Below are positions 1 through 8,548 of a DNA stretch of 29,958 nt, piece after piece (positions within the stretch are counted from its first letter, which is position 1; each line of letters begins with the position of its first letter). A program made the translations under genes and the position numbers. The notes beneath the pieces were generated by a model. It saw nothing but the letters and a program-made list of their open reading frames with translations, was not told the origin of the DNA and did no database searches. The stretch is taken from NCBI GenBank assembly GCA_016209725.1, contig JACQVO010000155.1, forward strand, positions 1-29,958. The letters run 5' to 3'. The stretch comes from Candidatus Methylomirabilota bacterium. GTDB taxonomy: Bacteria > Methylomirabilota > Methylomirabilia > Methylomirabilales > 2-02-FULL-66-22.

Positions 1-60
1 GGATAGAGCGGCTGGCTTCGAACCAGCAGGTCGGGAGTTCAATCCTCTCCGGGCGCGCCA
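1..60 (+). tRNA. tRNA-Arg(UCG), 5' end cut by window edge
   Basis: The window opens inside the D-arm of a tRNA. The anticodon stem GCTGG/CCAGC encloses the loop CTTCGAA, giving anticodon TCG (reads CGA). A T-arm with loop TTCAATC and an acceptor strand ending in an encoded CCA (58-60) follow. About the first 16 nt lie outside the window. Confidence 0.9.
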
Positions 61-147
61 CAGACGAATGCGGAATGCGGAATGAACAGAGACGTCTTTC
101 CGGTTTCCCATTCCAAAATCCGCAATCCGAAATCCGAAATGACCCAG
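61..147. repeat. Degenerate GAATGCG-type short repeats between tRNAs
   Basis: Between the first two tRNAs the unit GAATGCG is repeated near 66-84. A roughly inverted set (AATCCG units) occurs at about 111-138. The spacer 224-300 has the same flavour (AAATGCGGAATG, AATGCGGATTGCGG). These look like low-complexity intergenic repeats; no coding function is seen. Confidence 0.6.
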
Positions 148-223
<76 letters not shown>

Positions 224-334
224 GTGGGAAATGCGGAATGGTGAATGCGGATTGCGGCATGAGGGATGCTGGTCGAGCCACCGAGCGGATCATCATTCGC
301 CACTCCCCATTCGGCTCTCCGCATTGAGAAGGAT

Positions 335-1609
<1,275 letters not shown>

Positions 1610-1682
1610 TACAGCCTTCTCTCGTCTGACCGGACCGGTCGTGGCATCACGGTCGCGAGGGTGTGGGCCAGCCACACCGCCT

Positions 1683-2075
1683 TCATCGTTTCATCCTTCG
1701 CCGGGTAGTATACGAAGAGGGCACGCCGGTATCAAGCCCGCTTTCAGCCATCCATTTTTCGAGGGCGGCGCTGGAGACCCTCACGTACTTCTTTCCGATC
1801 CGGACGGTCGGAATCTCCCCGCGTCGGGCCAACTCGTAGGCAAAGGCCATTGGGACGTCGAGCCGCTTCGCGACGTCGGGAATCTTCATGAGAGGCTCGG
1901 GGGCTGCCCCCGGATCTGCGCCATTACCGCCCCCTGCGAGGAGACGTCCGAGAAGCGCCGTCTGGACCCCGGCGAGTTTCGCCAGGAGTGCGGCTGCCAC
2001 ATTCGCGGACAGGTCCCCGGCGAGCTCCGGAGAAGTGGCCAGCGCGTCAAGGGTTGGTAATTCACTCAGGCTCAT
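1683..2075 (-). CDS. Excisionase-like helix-turn-helix protein
   Basis: 130-aa protein. The N-terminal ~55 residues are Leu/Ala-rich and unassigned. The C-terminal half (~70-115) matches the excisionase/HTH_17 pattern: an 'IPDVAKRLDVP' first helix, 'AYELARRGEIPTVRIGKKYVRV' and a terminal 'LEKWM' helix. This family binds DNA and steers integrases toward excision, or acts as a small regulator. ATG at 2075 follows GGGAGGAG about 10 nt upstream; the frame remains open to 2192 without better support. It lies 73 bp upstream of int on the same strand, so the two probably form one unit. IS21 inserted 118 bp upstream of its start codon. Confidence 0.8.
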   Translation of the reverse strand: MSLSELPTLDALATSPELAGDLSANVAAALLAKLAGVQTALLGRLLAGGGNGADPGAAPEPLMKIPDVAKRLDVPMAFAYELARRGEIPTVRIGKKYVRVSSAALEKWMAESGLDTGVPSSYTTRRRMKR

Positions 2076-2302
2076 CGCTTCACCGCTCCTCCCTCTGACT
2101 GTGGCTTGTTGAAGCTCCGTGGTTTCCGCTCCGCCCCTTGGTACCCCGGATTCGGCAGGGCGGTGACGCCAGAAAGCGACATCTGTGGACAATTGTTACG
2201 TCCCACCAATCCGGACCCCCTAAAGGGGTAGCGATTCCCACCTAACCGGACCCCCGGGAGAGGGGGCAATTTCCAGCTACCTGGACCCCCCTGACGCTGG
2301 GT

Positions 2303-2346
2303 GCAGGGACTCATGCCCCTGCGTCCTGGACAGCACTAGACTGTCC
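2303..2346 (+). promoter_or_regulatory. Two hairpins in the istA leader
   Basis: GCAGGG (2303-2308) pairs with CCCTGC (2317-2322), and GGACAG (2328-2333) pairs with CTGTCC (2341-2346). Both lie just upstream of the istA Shine-Dalgarno. They could damp read-through translation or transcription into the transposase. This is inference from structure only. Confidence 0.35.
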
Positions 2347-2372
2347 TCCCAGTCTTGGAGAGGAGGGCAGTG

Positions 2373-4001
2373 ATGACACGACAGAGCAGGAGGCGCCAGA
2401 TGGACAGGAGGATCGTGGAGATGTTGATGCAAGGTGCGTCGGTGAAAGTGATCGCGCGCAGCCTTCACGTCGGGAGAAGCCGAGTGAGGCGGCTACGGGA
2501 ACTGGCCAAGGAGCACGGCTACCTGGCCCTGGAGGGCCGAGGGGCCGGGCCTTCGGCCCTCCCTCCGTTCCCTGAGGCCATTTTTCCGGACCCATCCGAC
2601 GGACGGTCCGTGAAGATGTCCGAGGAGCATCTGCGGCTGGAGGCCATCCGCGACTGGATCCGGGATCGGCTGGAGGTCGGCTGGCAGCCCATCACGGTCT
2701 TTGAGGAACTACCCCAGCCGTCCCGCGGGGTGAGCCGGTCGAGCTTCTACCGGTATCTGGAACGGGTGGGGCTCGACCGCGCCGGCCAGCACTACCGTCG
2801 GGTGGTGCCGGAGATCATCCACCAGCCCGGGGAGGCCCTGATCGTGGACTGGGGCAAGCGCTGCGATGCCGTGGACCCCGTCAGCGGCAAGAGGCGCCCG
2901 GTCTGGTGCTTCGTGGGCGTGTTGGGCTACTCGCGCTACCGCCTGGTGCGGCTGGTATGGACCATGGACCTGGGGACGACCTTGCGGGTCCTGGAGGAGC
3001 TGTTGCGCGAGCGAGGCGGCGTGCCGAGCAAGGTGACCCTGGACAACCCCAGGTGCATTGCCTGGGAGGCCTCGCGCTACGAGCCAGTCCTGAATCCCGT
3101 GGCCGAGCGCTTTGCCCAGCACTACGGGTTCTTCTTCGCATGCCTGCCACCGGCTCAGCCACAGATGAAAGGGCACGTGGAACGGCAGATTCCCTACGTA
3201 CGCAGGCTGAGGCAATCCCGCGCGGGGGTGTGGGAGGGGCTGGCGCGCGAGGAGGAGGCCCTCAAGCGCAAGGTGGCCATCGCCAACGAGCAACGCCACG
3301 GGACCACCCGGCGCCGTCCCCGCGAGGTCTTTGCGGGCGAGGAAGCCACGGCCCTGAAGGCCCTGCCCGCGGTGGCCTATGCGATCGAGCGGTATCACGA
3401 AGGCGTGGTCCGCAAGGACGGCTACGTGCGATTCGACAGCAAGTACTACGCGGCCGGCGAGGGCGTGATCGGGAAAACCGTGGCCATCATCGCCACCCCA
3501 AGACAGGTCGCCCTGTACCACGAGGGGAAGCTCCTAGAGATCCATGCGCGCCTGACGGATCCCCGACAGATGAAGGCGGCCAAACCCCATCAGCTCAAGC
3601 CCTGGGAGCGGACGCTTCAGGACGCCGCCTTCTACTTGGAGCGGGCGGGGAAGGTCGGGCCGCAGGTGAGGGCGTGGGTGGAGGAGGTGCTCAGGCAGGG
3701 GCAAGGCTTCGTGGACACCCGGCGGGTCTGGGGGGCGTTGAGCCTCGACAAGCGTTACGCGCCCGACCAGATCGACGCGGCTTGCGGCCAGGCCCTGGCC
3801 ATGGGCTCCACCAGCTACCGCATGGTGCTGCGGCTGCTGGAGGCGCGGGAGGCTCGCGAGAGGGTCGCGGGGGAGCGTCAGGAGGCTCCAGCCGCGCCGA
3901 CGATCGAGGGGGCCGCGGCGCCCAAGTACGCCAAGCCCCTGACGCAATACCAAGACCTGCTGCCCTTGCGGCGGCCGTCAAACGAAGGAGGACACGCATG
4001 A
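2373..4001 (+). CDS. istA: IS21-family transposase IstA
   Basis: DDE transposase of 542 aa that cuts and joins the IS ends with help from IstB. The N-terminal HTH (~8-45) includes 'GASVKVIARSLHVGRSRVRRL'. The RNase H-like core has D159 (IVDWG), D224 (TLDN) and E270 (GHVER). A beta-rich C-terminal domain (~310-390) includes 'YAAGEGVIGKTV', as in IS21 transposases. The start at 2373 (MTRQS) follows GGAGAGGAGG; an in-frame TTG at 2355 is less likely. The stop overlaps the istB start as ATGA. The length matches the family and no frameshift is visible, so it looks functional. Confidence 0.95.
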   Translation: MTRQSRRRQMDRRIVEMLMQGASVKVIARSLHVGRSRVRRLRELAKEHGYLALEGRGAGPSALPPFPEAIFPDPSDGRSVKMSEEHLRLEAIRDWIRDRLEVGWQPITVFEELPQPSRGVSRSSFYRYLERVGLDRAGQHYRRVVPEIIHQPGEALIVDWGKRCDAVDPVSGKRRPVWCFVGVLGYSRYRLVRLVWTMDLGTTLRVLEELLRERGGVPSKVTLDNPRCIAWEASRYEPVLNPVAERFAQHYGFFFACLPPAQPQMKGHVERQIPYVRRLRQSRAGVWEGLAREEEALKRKVAIANEQRHGTTRRRPREVFAGEEATALKALPAVAYAIERYHEGVVRKDGYVRFDSKYYAAGEGVIGKTVAIIATPRQVALYHEGKLLEIHARLTDPRQMKAAKPHQLKPWERTLQDAAFYLERAGKVGPQVRAWVEEVLRQGQGFVDTRRVWGALSLDKRYAPDQIDAACGQALAMGSTSYRMVLRLLEAREARERVAGERQEAPAAPTIEGAAAPKYAKPLTQYQDLLPLRRPSNEGGHA

Positions 4002-4795
4002 ACGCAGAGACAGTACGGACGCAACTCAAATCGCTCAATCTGACGACGGCCGCGCGGGAGCTCGACGAGGTGCTCGCCCGAAACCGGTCAGCCGCGTCCT
4101 TGGACTGGGTGTCGGAGCTCCTGGAGCGGGAGATCGACACGCGTCGAGAGCGCGCGCTCCAACGGCGCATCGCCCAGGCGGAGTTCCCCGAGCTCAAGAC
4201 CCTGGAGGCCTTCAACTGGGCCTTCAACCCCAAAATCGACCGGACCAAGATCGAGGAACTCGCCGGGCTCGACTTCGTCCGGCAGCGGCGCATCGCCCTC
4301 TTCCTCGGCCATGCGGGCACGGGGAAGACCCACCTCGGCCTGGCCATCGGGCTCCAGGCGGTCAGGGAGGGACTGAAGGTTTACTGCGCCAGCCTCAAGA
4401 AGCTCATCCAGGAGATCAAAATGGCGCGGGCCAAGCAGCACCTCGACGCGCTCTTTCGCAAGATCCTCTCGGCCCAGCTCTGGATCATCGACGACTGGTG
4501 CGTGGTGTCGATCGAGCGTGAGGTAGCCGAGGAAATCTTCGACCTCCTCGACCGGCGCAAGCTCAGCTCGGCGATGATCCTGACCTCGAACAGGGACGTC
4601 GAGGAATGGGGCGCCGTCTTCGCTGACCCCATCCTGGCCAACGCCGCCATCGACCGCATGTTCGAGCAGGCCGAGATCGTGGTCTTCCAGGGCAAGAGCT
4701 ACCGGCTCAAGGACCGCATCGTCCTTCCCTCGCTCCAGCCCGATGGCAAGCTCGGCCAGGAACGCGAGCCGAAGGCTCGCCGAGGAAGAGCCTGA
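3998..4795 (+). CDS. istB: IS21-family helper ATPase IstB
   Basis: 265-aa AAA+ ATPase of the DnaC/IstB group, which assembles on target DNA and stimulates IstA. The N-terminal helical region is followed by Walker A GHAGTGKT (104-111), Walker B LWIIDD (161-166) and a sensor-1-like 'ILTSNRD'. The start at 3998 overlaps the istA stop (ATGA) and is preceded by GAAGGAGG, so translation is coupled. The frame is open upstream to 2906, but that part is only a shadow of istA. Walker B is followed by WCVV rather than the usual LGY, a minor deviation. Confidence 0.95.
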   Translation: MNAETVRTQLKSLNLTTAARELDEVLARNRSAASLDWVSELLEREIDTRRERALQRRIAQAEFPELKTLEAFNWAFNPKIDRTKIEELAGLDFVRQRRIALFLGHAGTGKTHLGLAIGLQAVREGLKVYCASLKKLIQEIKMARAKQHLDALFRKILSAQLWIIDDWCVVSIEREVAEEIFDLLDRRKLSSAMILTSNRDVEEWGAVFADPILANAAIDRMFEQAEIVVFQGKSYRLKDRIVLPSLQPDGKLGQEREPKARRGRA

Positions 4796-4798
4796 TAT

Positions 4799-4906
4799 GC
4801 CCTGTGGATATGCCGCGCCTGATGGACAGCCTGGACGGCCTTCGGCCGCCCACCCTGCCCACAGGCGCTTGGACAACGCTTCGCGTTGCCCACATCTCCA
4901 CAGGGC
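4799..4906 (+). other. Structured inverted-repeat region downstream of istB
   Basis: An outer inverted repeat pairs 13 of 14 positions (4799-4812 with 4893-4906, core GCCCTGTGGA). It encloses two small hairpins: CGGCC/GGCCG at 4836-4848 and CAACGC/GCGTTG at 4874-4888. Each has a TTC loop. It lies inside the IS between istB and the right end. No T-run follows, so it is not a standard intrinsic terminator. Confidence 0.5.
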
Positions 4907-5039
4907 CGGGGACGGCTGTTTTCCAAGAAGATCAACAGGCCAAAGGAGGGGCAACTAATGTGCTAGACTAGAGGGCGATCCGGACCAGGGGGTCCGGATA
5001 TCTGGGAACGGAGGGGGTCCGGTTACCTGGGACGTGACA

Positions 5040-5651
5040 GGTGAGGGGGCCTTGTACGCCTTCGAGCCGGACAAGATCTTCACCGGGGCCTTTATCCTGG
5101 CGACACGCCGCCGGAGCACGCTAAGCGATGAGCGGGGCATCGCGTGCTGTGTCAGCTCCTGGCGGAGGATCTCGGACAATGTCATGCCGCCGCGGGTCAA
5201 GGCGGGTGCCAACTACCATCAAAGCCGGTTGGTCTCGGTCCAGGCCCGCGTTGACGGCTACGACAATGCCATCATTCTCAACGATCAGGACAAGGTGTCC
5301 GAGGGGCCCGGGGCGTGCCTGATGATCGTGCGCGACGGCCGGCCCATCACCCCGCCGGTGACTGCCGGCATCCTGGAGAGCATCACCCGCACGAGCCTGG
5401 CCGAACTGATGGCCACAGAGCTCCGCCTCCCGCTGCTCGAGCGGGAAATCGACCGGACTGAGCTGTACCTCGCCGACGAGACCTTCTTCTGCGGGTCCGC
5501 ATACGAGGTCCTGCCCATCACCTCCGTGGATCGGTACCCGCTGGGCGAGGGGACCATCGGACCCGTGTCCCGGCAGGTTCGGAAGCTCTATCACGACGTG
5601 GTGCGCGGCTCTGCCCCGAAGTACAAGCACTGGCTGACGCCGGTCTCCTAG
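5040..5651 (+). pseudogene. ilvE: Branched-chain aminotransferase, 5' truncated by IS21
   Basis: C-terminal ~200 residues of a PLP fold-type IV branched-chain amino acid aminotransferase (full length about 300). The catalytic-lysine segment VKAGANYHQSRL is present, as are the 'SEGPGACLMIVRDG' loop, 'GILESITR', 'LYLADETFFCGSAYEVLPI' and the C-terminal 'GPVSRQVRKLYHDVVRG'. The first ~100 residues, which form the small N-terminal domain, are missing; the frame runs straight out of the IS21 right end. A GTG inside the IS end (5034) could start a 205-aa product, but it would lack the N-domain and is unlikely to be active. The missing 5' part is not found left of the IS. Confidence 0.88.
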
Positions 5652-5730
5652 GGAGGGGCGCCCGGAGTAATGCGTTGTTGACGGGGTGGACTTACTGAGG
5701 CCTGGCGAATAATGGGGAACGAATCGAGGG

Positions 5731-5825
5731 CGTTCCAGTGTTTGTCGCCTTGCTTGACTCGACCGGGAGCGGGTGGGCGGGAGTGGTGAGAGCAAAGCAG
5801 CACCAGGCGACGTAGACAGCAACGT
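5731..5825. repeat. 95-bp repeat, copy 1
   Basis: This is closely similar to 8418-8512. Shared blocks are GTTCCAGTGTTTGTCGCCTTG at the left, GACTCGACC and GGGTGGGCGGG in the middle, and AGGCGACG..GAC.GCAACGTC at the right. The left and right ~24 bp are imperfect inverted repeats of each other (GTCGCCT facing AGGCGAC). It resembles a small MITE or REP-type element. No gene lies inside. Confidence 0.65.
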
Positions 5826-5832
5826 CGCCTGG
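5803..5832. other. Perfect 11-bp hairpin at right edge of repeat copy 1
   Basis: CCAGGCGACGT (5803-5813) pairs perfectly with ACGTCGCCTGG (5822-5832) around an 8-nt loop. No T-run follows, so it is not an intrinsic terminator. It is specific to copy 1; copy 2 lacks the second arm. Confidence 0.6.
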
Positions 5833-5906
5833 TACAGCAGCCGGAGTATACGATCTGCTGGCAGTCTCGGGATAGGCCGGAAAGGCGGGGGGAGGAGGGG
5901 CCTGCG

Positions 5907-6386
5907 ATGCCGGACAACAACGCGCTGCGTGAGGATGTGTTGTGGCTGTTGCGCGGCGGCAGGGCACATGTCAGCTTCGAGGCGGCGGTGGCCAAGCTGC
6001 CGGAAGCTTTCAGAGGGAAGAAGCCGCGCCGGGCGCCCTACACCCCGTGGCAGCAACTGGAGCACATGCGGATCGCCCAGTGGGACATCCTCGAGTACAT
6101 CCGGAATCCGCAGCATATCTCTCCGGAGTGGCCGGCGGGCTACTGGCCGGGGGCGGCGCCGCCGACGCGGACTGCGTGGGCCCAGAGTGTGAAGGCTTTC
6201 CAGGCGGACCGCCAGGCGCTGCTGGCCCTGGCGGCCGACCCGTCCACGGACCTGCTGGCGCGGGTCCCTCCCGATCCTGAGGGCCCGACGATTTTGCACG
6301 AGCTGCTCCTGGTAGCTGACCACAACGCCTATCACCTGGGGCAGTTGATCCTCCTGCGGCGGCTCTTCGGTGCGTGGCGGGAGTAG
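5907..6386 (+). CDS. DinB-like metal-binding protein
   Basis: 159-aa four-helix-bundle protein of the DinB/YfiT superfamily. The three metal-ligand histidines are visible: H53 (WQQLEHM), H139 and H143 (ADHNAYHLGQ). Related proteins include thiol-dependent transferases and stress proteins; the substrate cannot be read from the sequence. ATG at 5907 follows GGGGAGGAGGGG about 7 nt upstream. It stands alone on its strand between the repeat-containing spacer and msrB. Confidence 0.85.
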   Translation: MPDNNALREDVLWLLRGGRAHVSFEAAVAKLPEAFRGKKPRRAPYTPWQQLEHMRIAQWDILEYIRNPQHISPEWPAGYWPGAAPPTRTAWAQSVKAFQADRQALLALAADPSTDLLARVPPDPEGPTILHELLLVADHNAYHLGQLILLRRLFGAWRE

Positions 6387-6564
6387 GTCCCCCCCGTTCC
6401 TCCCGGCCTCCACCGTTCGATGCTCTGGGAAAGAAGGAGCGGCATGGATGGGTGGGTGCCGTAGGGCAGGCCGCGGCAAGCCGGGACGTAGCGCACGTCT
6501 GAAAGTTAATTCCGTACACCGGGCCGTTGCGGATTTCTTGGCTTTGTATTGAAGGAGTCACACC

Positions 6565-6993
6565 ATGTCGCTGCCGATCGTAAAGCTCGACAAACCCCGC
6601 TCAGCATGGCGGGATGCCCTTTCCCCACAGCGCTACCAGGTCCTCTTCGGGGAGGCGACGGAGCCACCCCGCTCCAGCCCGTTGGATCAGGAGAAACGCG
6701 CGGGCACCTACATCTGCGCGGCCTGCCGCCTTCCGCTCTTCGTCTCCGCTGCGAAATTCGAGAGCGGAACCGGCTGGCCCAGCTTTACCCAGCCCCTTCG
6801 AGGCCGCGTTGGCAGCAAGAAGGACTTCACGCTGATCTTGCCCCGCACGGAGTACCACTGCGCCCGCTGCGGGGGTCACCAGGGGCATGTCTTCACCGAC
6901 GGGCCGGAGCCCACAGGCCAGCGCTGGTGCAACAACGGGCTGGCACTGGAGTTTATTCCTGAGGGGGAGCCACTGCCGACCCTTCTCGATTGA
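6565..6993 (+). CDS. msrB: Peptide-methionine (R)-S-oxide reductase MsrB
   Basis: 142-aa repair enzyme that reduces methionine-R-sulfoxide in proteins. Zinc-binding pairs are C51/C54 (CAAC) and C99/C102 (CARC). The catalytic cysteine is C122 in QRWCNN, where most family members have RYCxN. 'ESGTGWPSF' and 'GGHQGHVFTDGPEPTG' are signature blocks, with Q replacing the usual L of HLGHVF. The segment between GWPSF and EYHC is typical in length. ATG at 6565 is preceded by GAAGGAG with good spacing. It is probably a single-gene unit and appears intact. Confidence 0.93.
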   Translation: MSLPIVKLDKPRSAWRDALSPQRYQVLFGEATEPPRSSPLDQEKRAGTYICAACRLPLFVSAAKFESGTGWPSFTQPLRGRVGSKKDFTLILPRTEYHCARCGGHQGHVFTDGPEPTGQRWCNNGLALEFIPEGEPLPTLLD

Positions 6994-7401
6994 ATCGCAA
7001 ATGGAACGAATAGGGGACGTTGCATTATAGGTATTATAACTCTCGCCTCGCTTCTGCTCCCGAGATCAACGCTGTTCCACGTTGGGAGGACGTAGACCGG
7101 GCCAGGGAGGCTTTCTTGGTCTTGTCTCGGCTCCGGCGCTGGCATGGCGGAGCGTGGCAGTCGTACCACATGCCCGGGGCGAGGTGACTGATCCTGAGGC
7201 AGTAAGCGTGCTGCTGCACGGCATCCGCGCGATCCGGCTCGACGCGCCGATCCTGGCGTCAGCGGAGCCTGGCTGGACGGGGGAAGGGCGATGGCGGATT
7301 TCGGCATGCGGAGTGCGGGATGTGCCCGAGTGCCGGAAGAGAACAGCGCCCCACACCCGGCGCAACGCAGTAGAGATGAAACTCGAGCGACGACCTGCTG
7401 A
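6994..7401 (+). other. No intact gene; scattered coding-like fragments
   Basis: This stretch has no convincing complete gene. Short plus-strand pieces show coding-like composition, for example 'WEDVDRAREAFLVLSRLRRWHGG' at about 7080-7150, but stops interrupt them and no family is recognised. An ATGCGGAGTGCGGG-type degenerate repeat lies near 7305. It looks like decayed coding DNA. Confidence 0.4.
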
Positions 7402-7710
7402 TGCGTCCTGGCCGCTCCCGAGGACCTAAAGAGGACGCTCTTCACCGTCGTGGACGCCGGCCACGACGCCGACAGGCCGGCCGTCATAGCCTGCACCCTC
7501 GCTGGCGCCTCCCACGGCTACTCCCGGCTTCCGAGAAGGCTCGTGGATGCTCTGGCGTAGGACGACCGCCTGATCGAATTGGTGGATGGGCGTTACGACC
7601 TCAATCGCCGCCTCCGACAGTCTGGCTGGCGCGCCGTGAACGCAGAGGCAGGGCTCACCTCGCTCGGTCTTGACATTCTGGAGCGGCATGGTAGCATGAC
7701 AAGAAATTGA
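7402..7710 (+). pseudogene. Unrecognised decayed ORF with in-frame TAG
   Basis: The frame starting at 7402 shows strong G/C bias at third codon positions and coding-like composition, for example 'LFTVVDAGHDADRPAVIACTL' and, later, 'RLIELVDGRYDLNRRLRQSGWR'. A TAG at 7558 splits it, and no start codon with a ribosome site is seen at the 5' end. It ends at TGA 7708-7710, within the antitoxin promoter region. No family is recognised. Confidence 0.35.
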
Positions 7711-7718
7711 TTAATCAA
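7670..7718 (+). promoter_or_regulatory. Antitoxin promoter with palindromic operator
   Basis: Consensus -35 TTGACA (7670-7675) and a -10-like TAGCAT (7692-7697) are separated by 16 bp. The perfect 12-bp palindrome TTGATTAATCAA (7707-7718) covers the expected transcription start. It is 30 bp upstream of the antitoxin ATG. Phd/YefM antitoxins repress their own promoters through such palindromes; the assignment here is by position. Confidence 0.55.
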
Positions 7719-7747
7719 AACGACGCCCATTGAAAAGGATCTGTCAA

Positions 7748-8035
7748 ATGCGGAAACCGTCTTCGATTACTGCCATCCCCGCCTACATCGCCCGGACCCA
7801 ACTCGGCTCCCTTCTCAAACAGGTGACCGAGCGGAAGGCCCGCTTCCTCATCACCAAGAGCGGGAAGCCCACAGCGGTGCTCCTTAGCGCGACCGACTTT
7901 GACGATATGCTCGAAGAGCTCGATCCCGAGTTCCAGAGGAGCCTCACAGCCGCCGCCAGGGAGTATCGGACGGGGAAAGCGGTGAGCCTTCGGGAGTATC
8001 TGAAGAGCAGGCTTTCGGCCCGGCGGGCCGGCTGA
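7748..8035 (+). CDS. Type II antitoxin, Phd/YefM family
   Basis: 95-aa antitoxin. The N-terminal DNA-binding part fits Phd/YefM: 'ITAIPAYIARTQLGSLLKQVTERKARFLITKSGKPTAVLLS' followed by an 'ADFDDMLEEL'-like helix. The C-terminal tail ('FQRSLTAAAREYRTGKAVSLREYL') would wrap and neutralise the toxin. ATG at 7748 has AAAGGAT 8 nt upstream; an ATG at 7730 lacks a site. The palindrome upstream suggests autorepression. The TGA stop is immediately followed, in the same frame, by the toxin coding sequence. Confidence 0.88.
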   Translation: MRKPSSITAIPAYIARTQLGSLLKQVTERKARFLITKSGKPTAVLLSATDFDDMLEELDPEFQRSLTAAAREYRTGKAVSLREYLKSRLSARRAG

Positions 8036-8305
8036 GAGATCCGCGCCCATTTTGGTCTCCGCCTCACCCCGAGCTTCCAGCGAGATCTTGAATCGCTCCC
8101 CAACGCCATCCAGGAGAAGATCCTGGAGGCGGTCCGCCGGCTCGAAACGAAGCCGTTCGGCCCACCACCCAAGATCAAGAAACTGAAAGGGAAGGGGGCT
8201 GGCCAGTGGCGCTTGGAGGTCTGGCCGTACCGCGTGCGCTATGACGTCCTCGAAGAGGAGGTAGTACTTTACCGAGTTCGCCATCGCAAGGATATCTACC
8301 GGTAA
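8036..8305 (+). CDS. RelE/ParE-family toxin frame without a standard start codon
   Basis: An 89-codon open frame runs directly on from the antitoxin stop. The sequence is a clear RelE/ParE fold: 'LTPSFQRDLESLPNAIQEKILEAV', 'PKIKKLKGKGAGQWRLEVW', 'YRVRYDVLEEEVVLYRVRHRKDIY'. RelE-type mRNA interferases usually have about 85-95 residues, so the whole domain is present. No ATG, GTG or TTG occurs between the antitoxin TGA and the first strand; the only near-start is ATC at 8039. Either an unusual start or stop read-through is used, or the toxin has been silenced by losing its start. Confidence 0.8.
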   Translation, partial: EIRAHFGLRLTPSFQRDLESLPNAIQEKILEAVRRLETKPFGPPPKIKKLKGKGAGQWRLEVWPYRVRYDVLEEEVVLYRVRHRKDIYR

Positions 8306-8417
8306 GGGGGGACCCGGCCGTTTTTTCGGTGTTGAGGCAAAACCGTCCTGTGAGTGACGCGGTTGCGTCCTGTGATGGTTGCCTGTCCCCGTGCCGGAGA
8401 GCGCCTCCATTCGGGGA

Positions 8418-8512
8418 TGTTCCAGTGTTTGTCGCCTTGTTCGACTCGACCCCTTGCGGGTGGGCGGGTGTGGTGAGGGCAGGCCACCACAAGGCGACGC
8501 GGACGGCAACGT
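8418..8512. repeat. 95-bp repeat, copy 2
   Basis: Second copy of the element at 5731-5825, in the same orientation. The outer arms GTCGCCTTG (8431-8439) and CAAGGCGAC (8490-8498) are perfectly complementary, enclosing a central GC-rich part. It lies between the toxin frame and the broken lipoprotein gene. Confidence 0.65.
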
Positions 8513-8548
8513 CAAAGAGGCGGCCGTGAGGGGGGAGGGACACGGGGG

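Larger units (their letters stand above)
2194..5039 (+). mobile_element. IS21-family insertion sequence, complete
   Basis: The element is 2,846 bp with istA and istB overlapping. Terminal inverted repeats agree well: the left end begins TGTTACGTCCCA (2194) and the right end, read inward, begins TGTCACGTCCCA (5039); both continue to CCGGACCCCCT. The left end carries three CYGGACCCCC copies starting at 2211, 2246 and 2281, exactly 35 bp apart. The right end carries two inverted copies at 5013-5022 and 4988-4997. Multiple subterminal repeats are characteristic of IS21 ends. The flanks (CAAT on the left, GGTG on the right) do not form a target duplication. The right end interrupts an aminotransferase gene whose 5' part is not on the left side. 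Confidence 0.9.

Noticed and set aside
2906..3997. Long N-terminal extension of istB
   Set aside because: This part is the +1 frame of istA. The ATGA overlap and the Shine-Dalgarno place the istB start at 3998.
5731..8512. 95-bp repeats as integron attC sites
   Set aside because: No GTTRRRY/RYYYAAC core pair is seen, and the tyrosine recombinase at 341-1609 does not look like an IntI.
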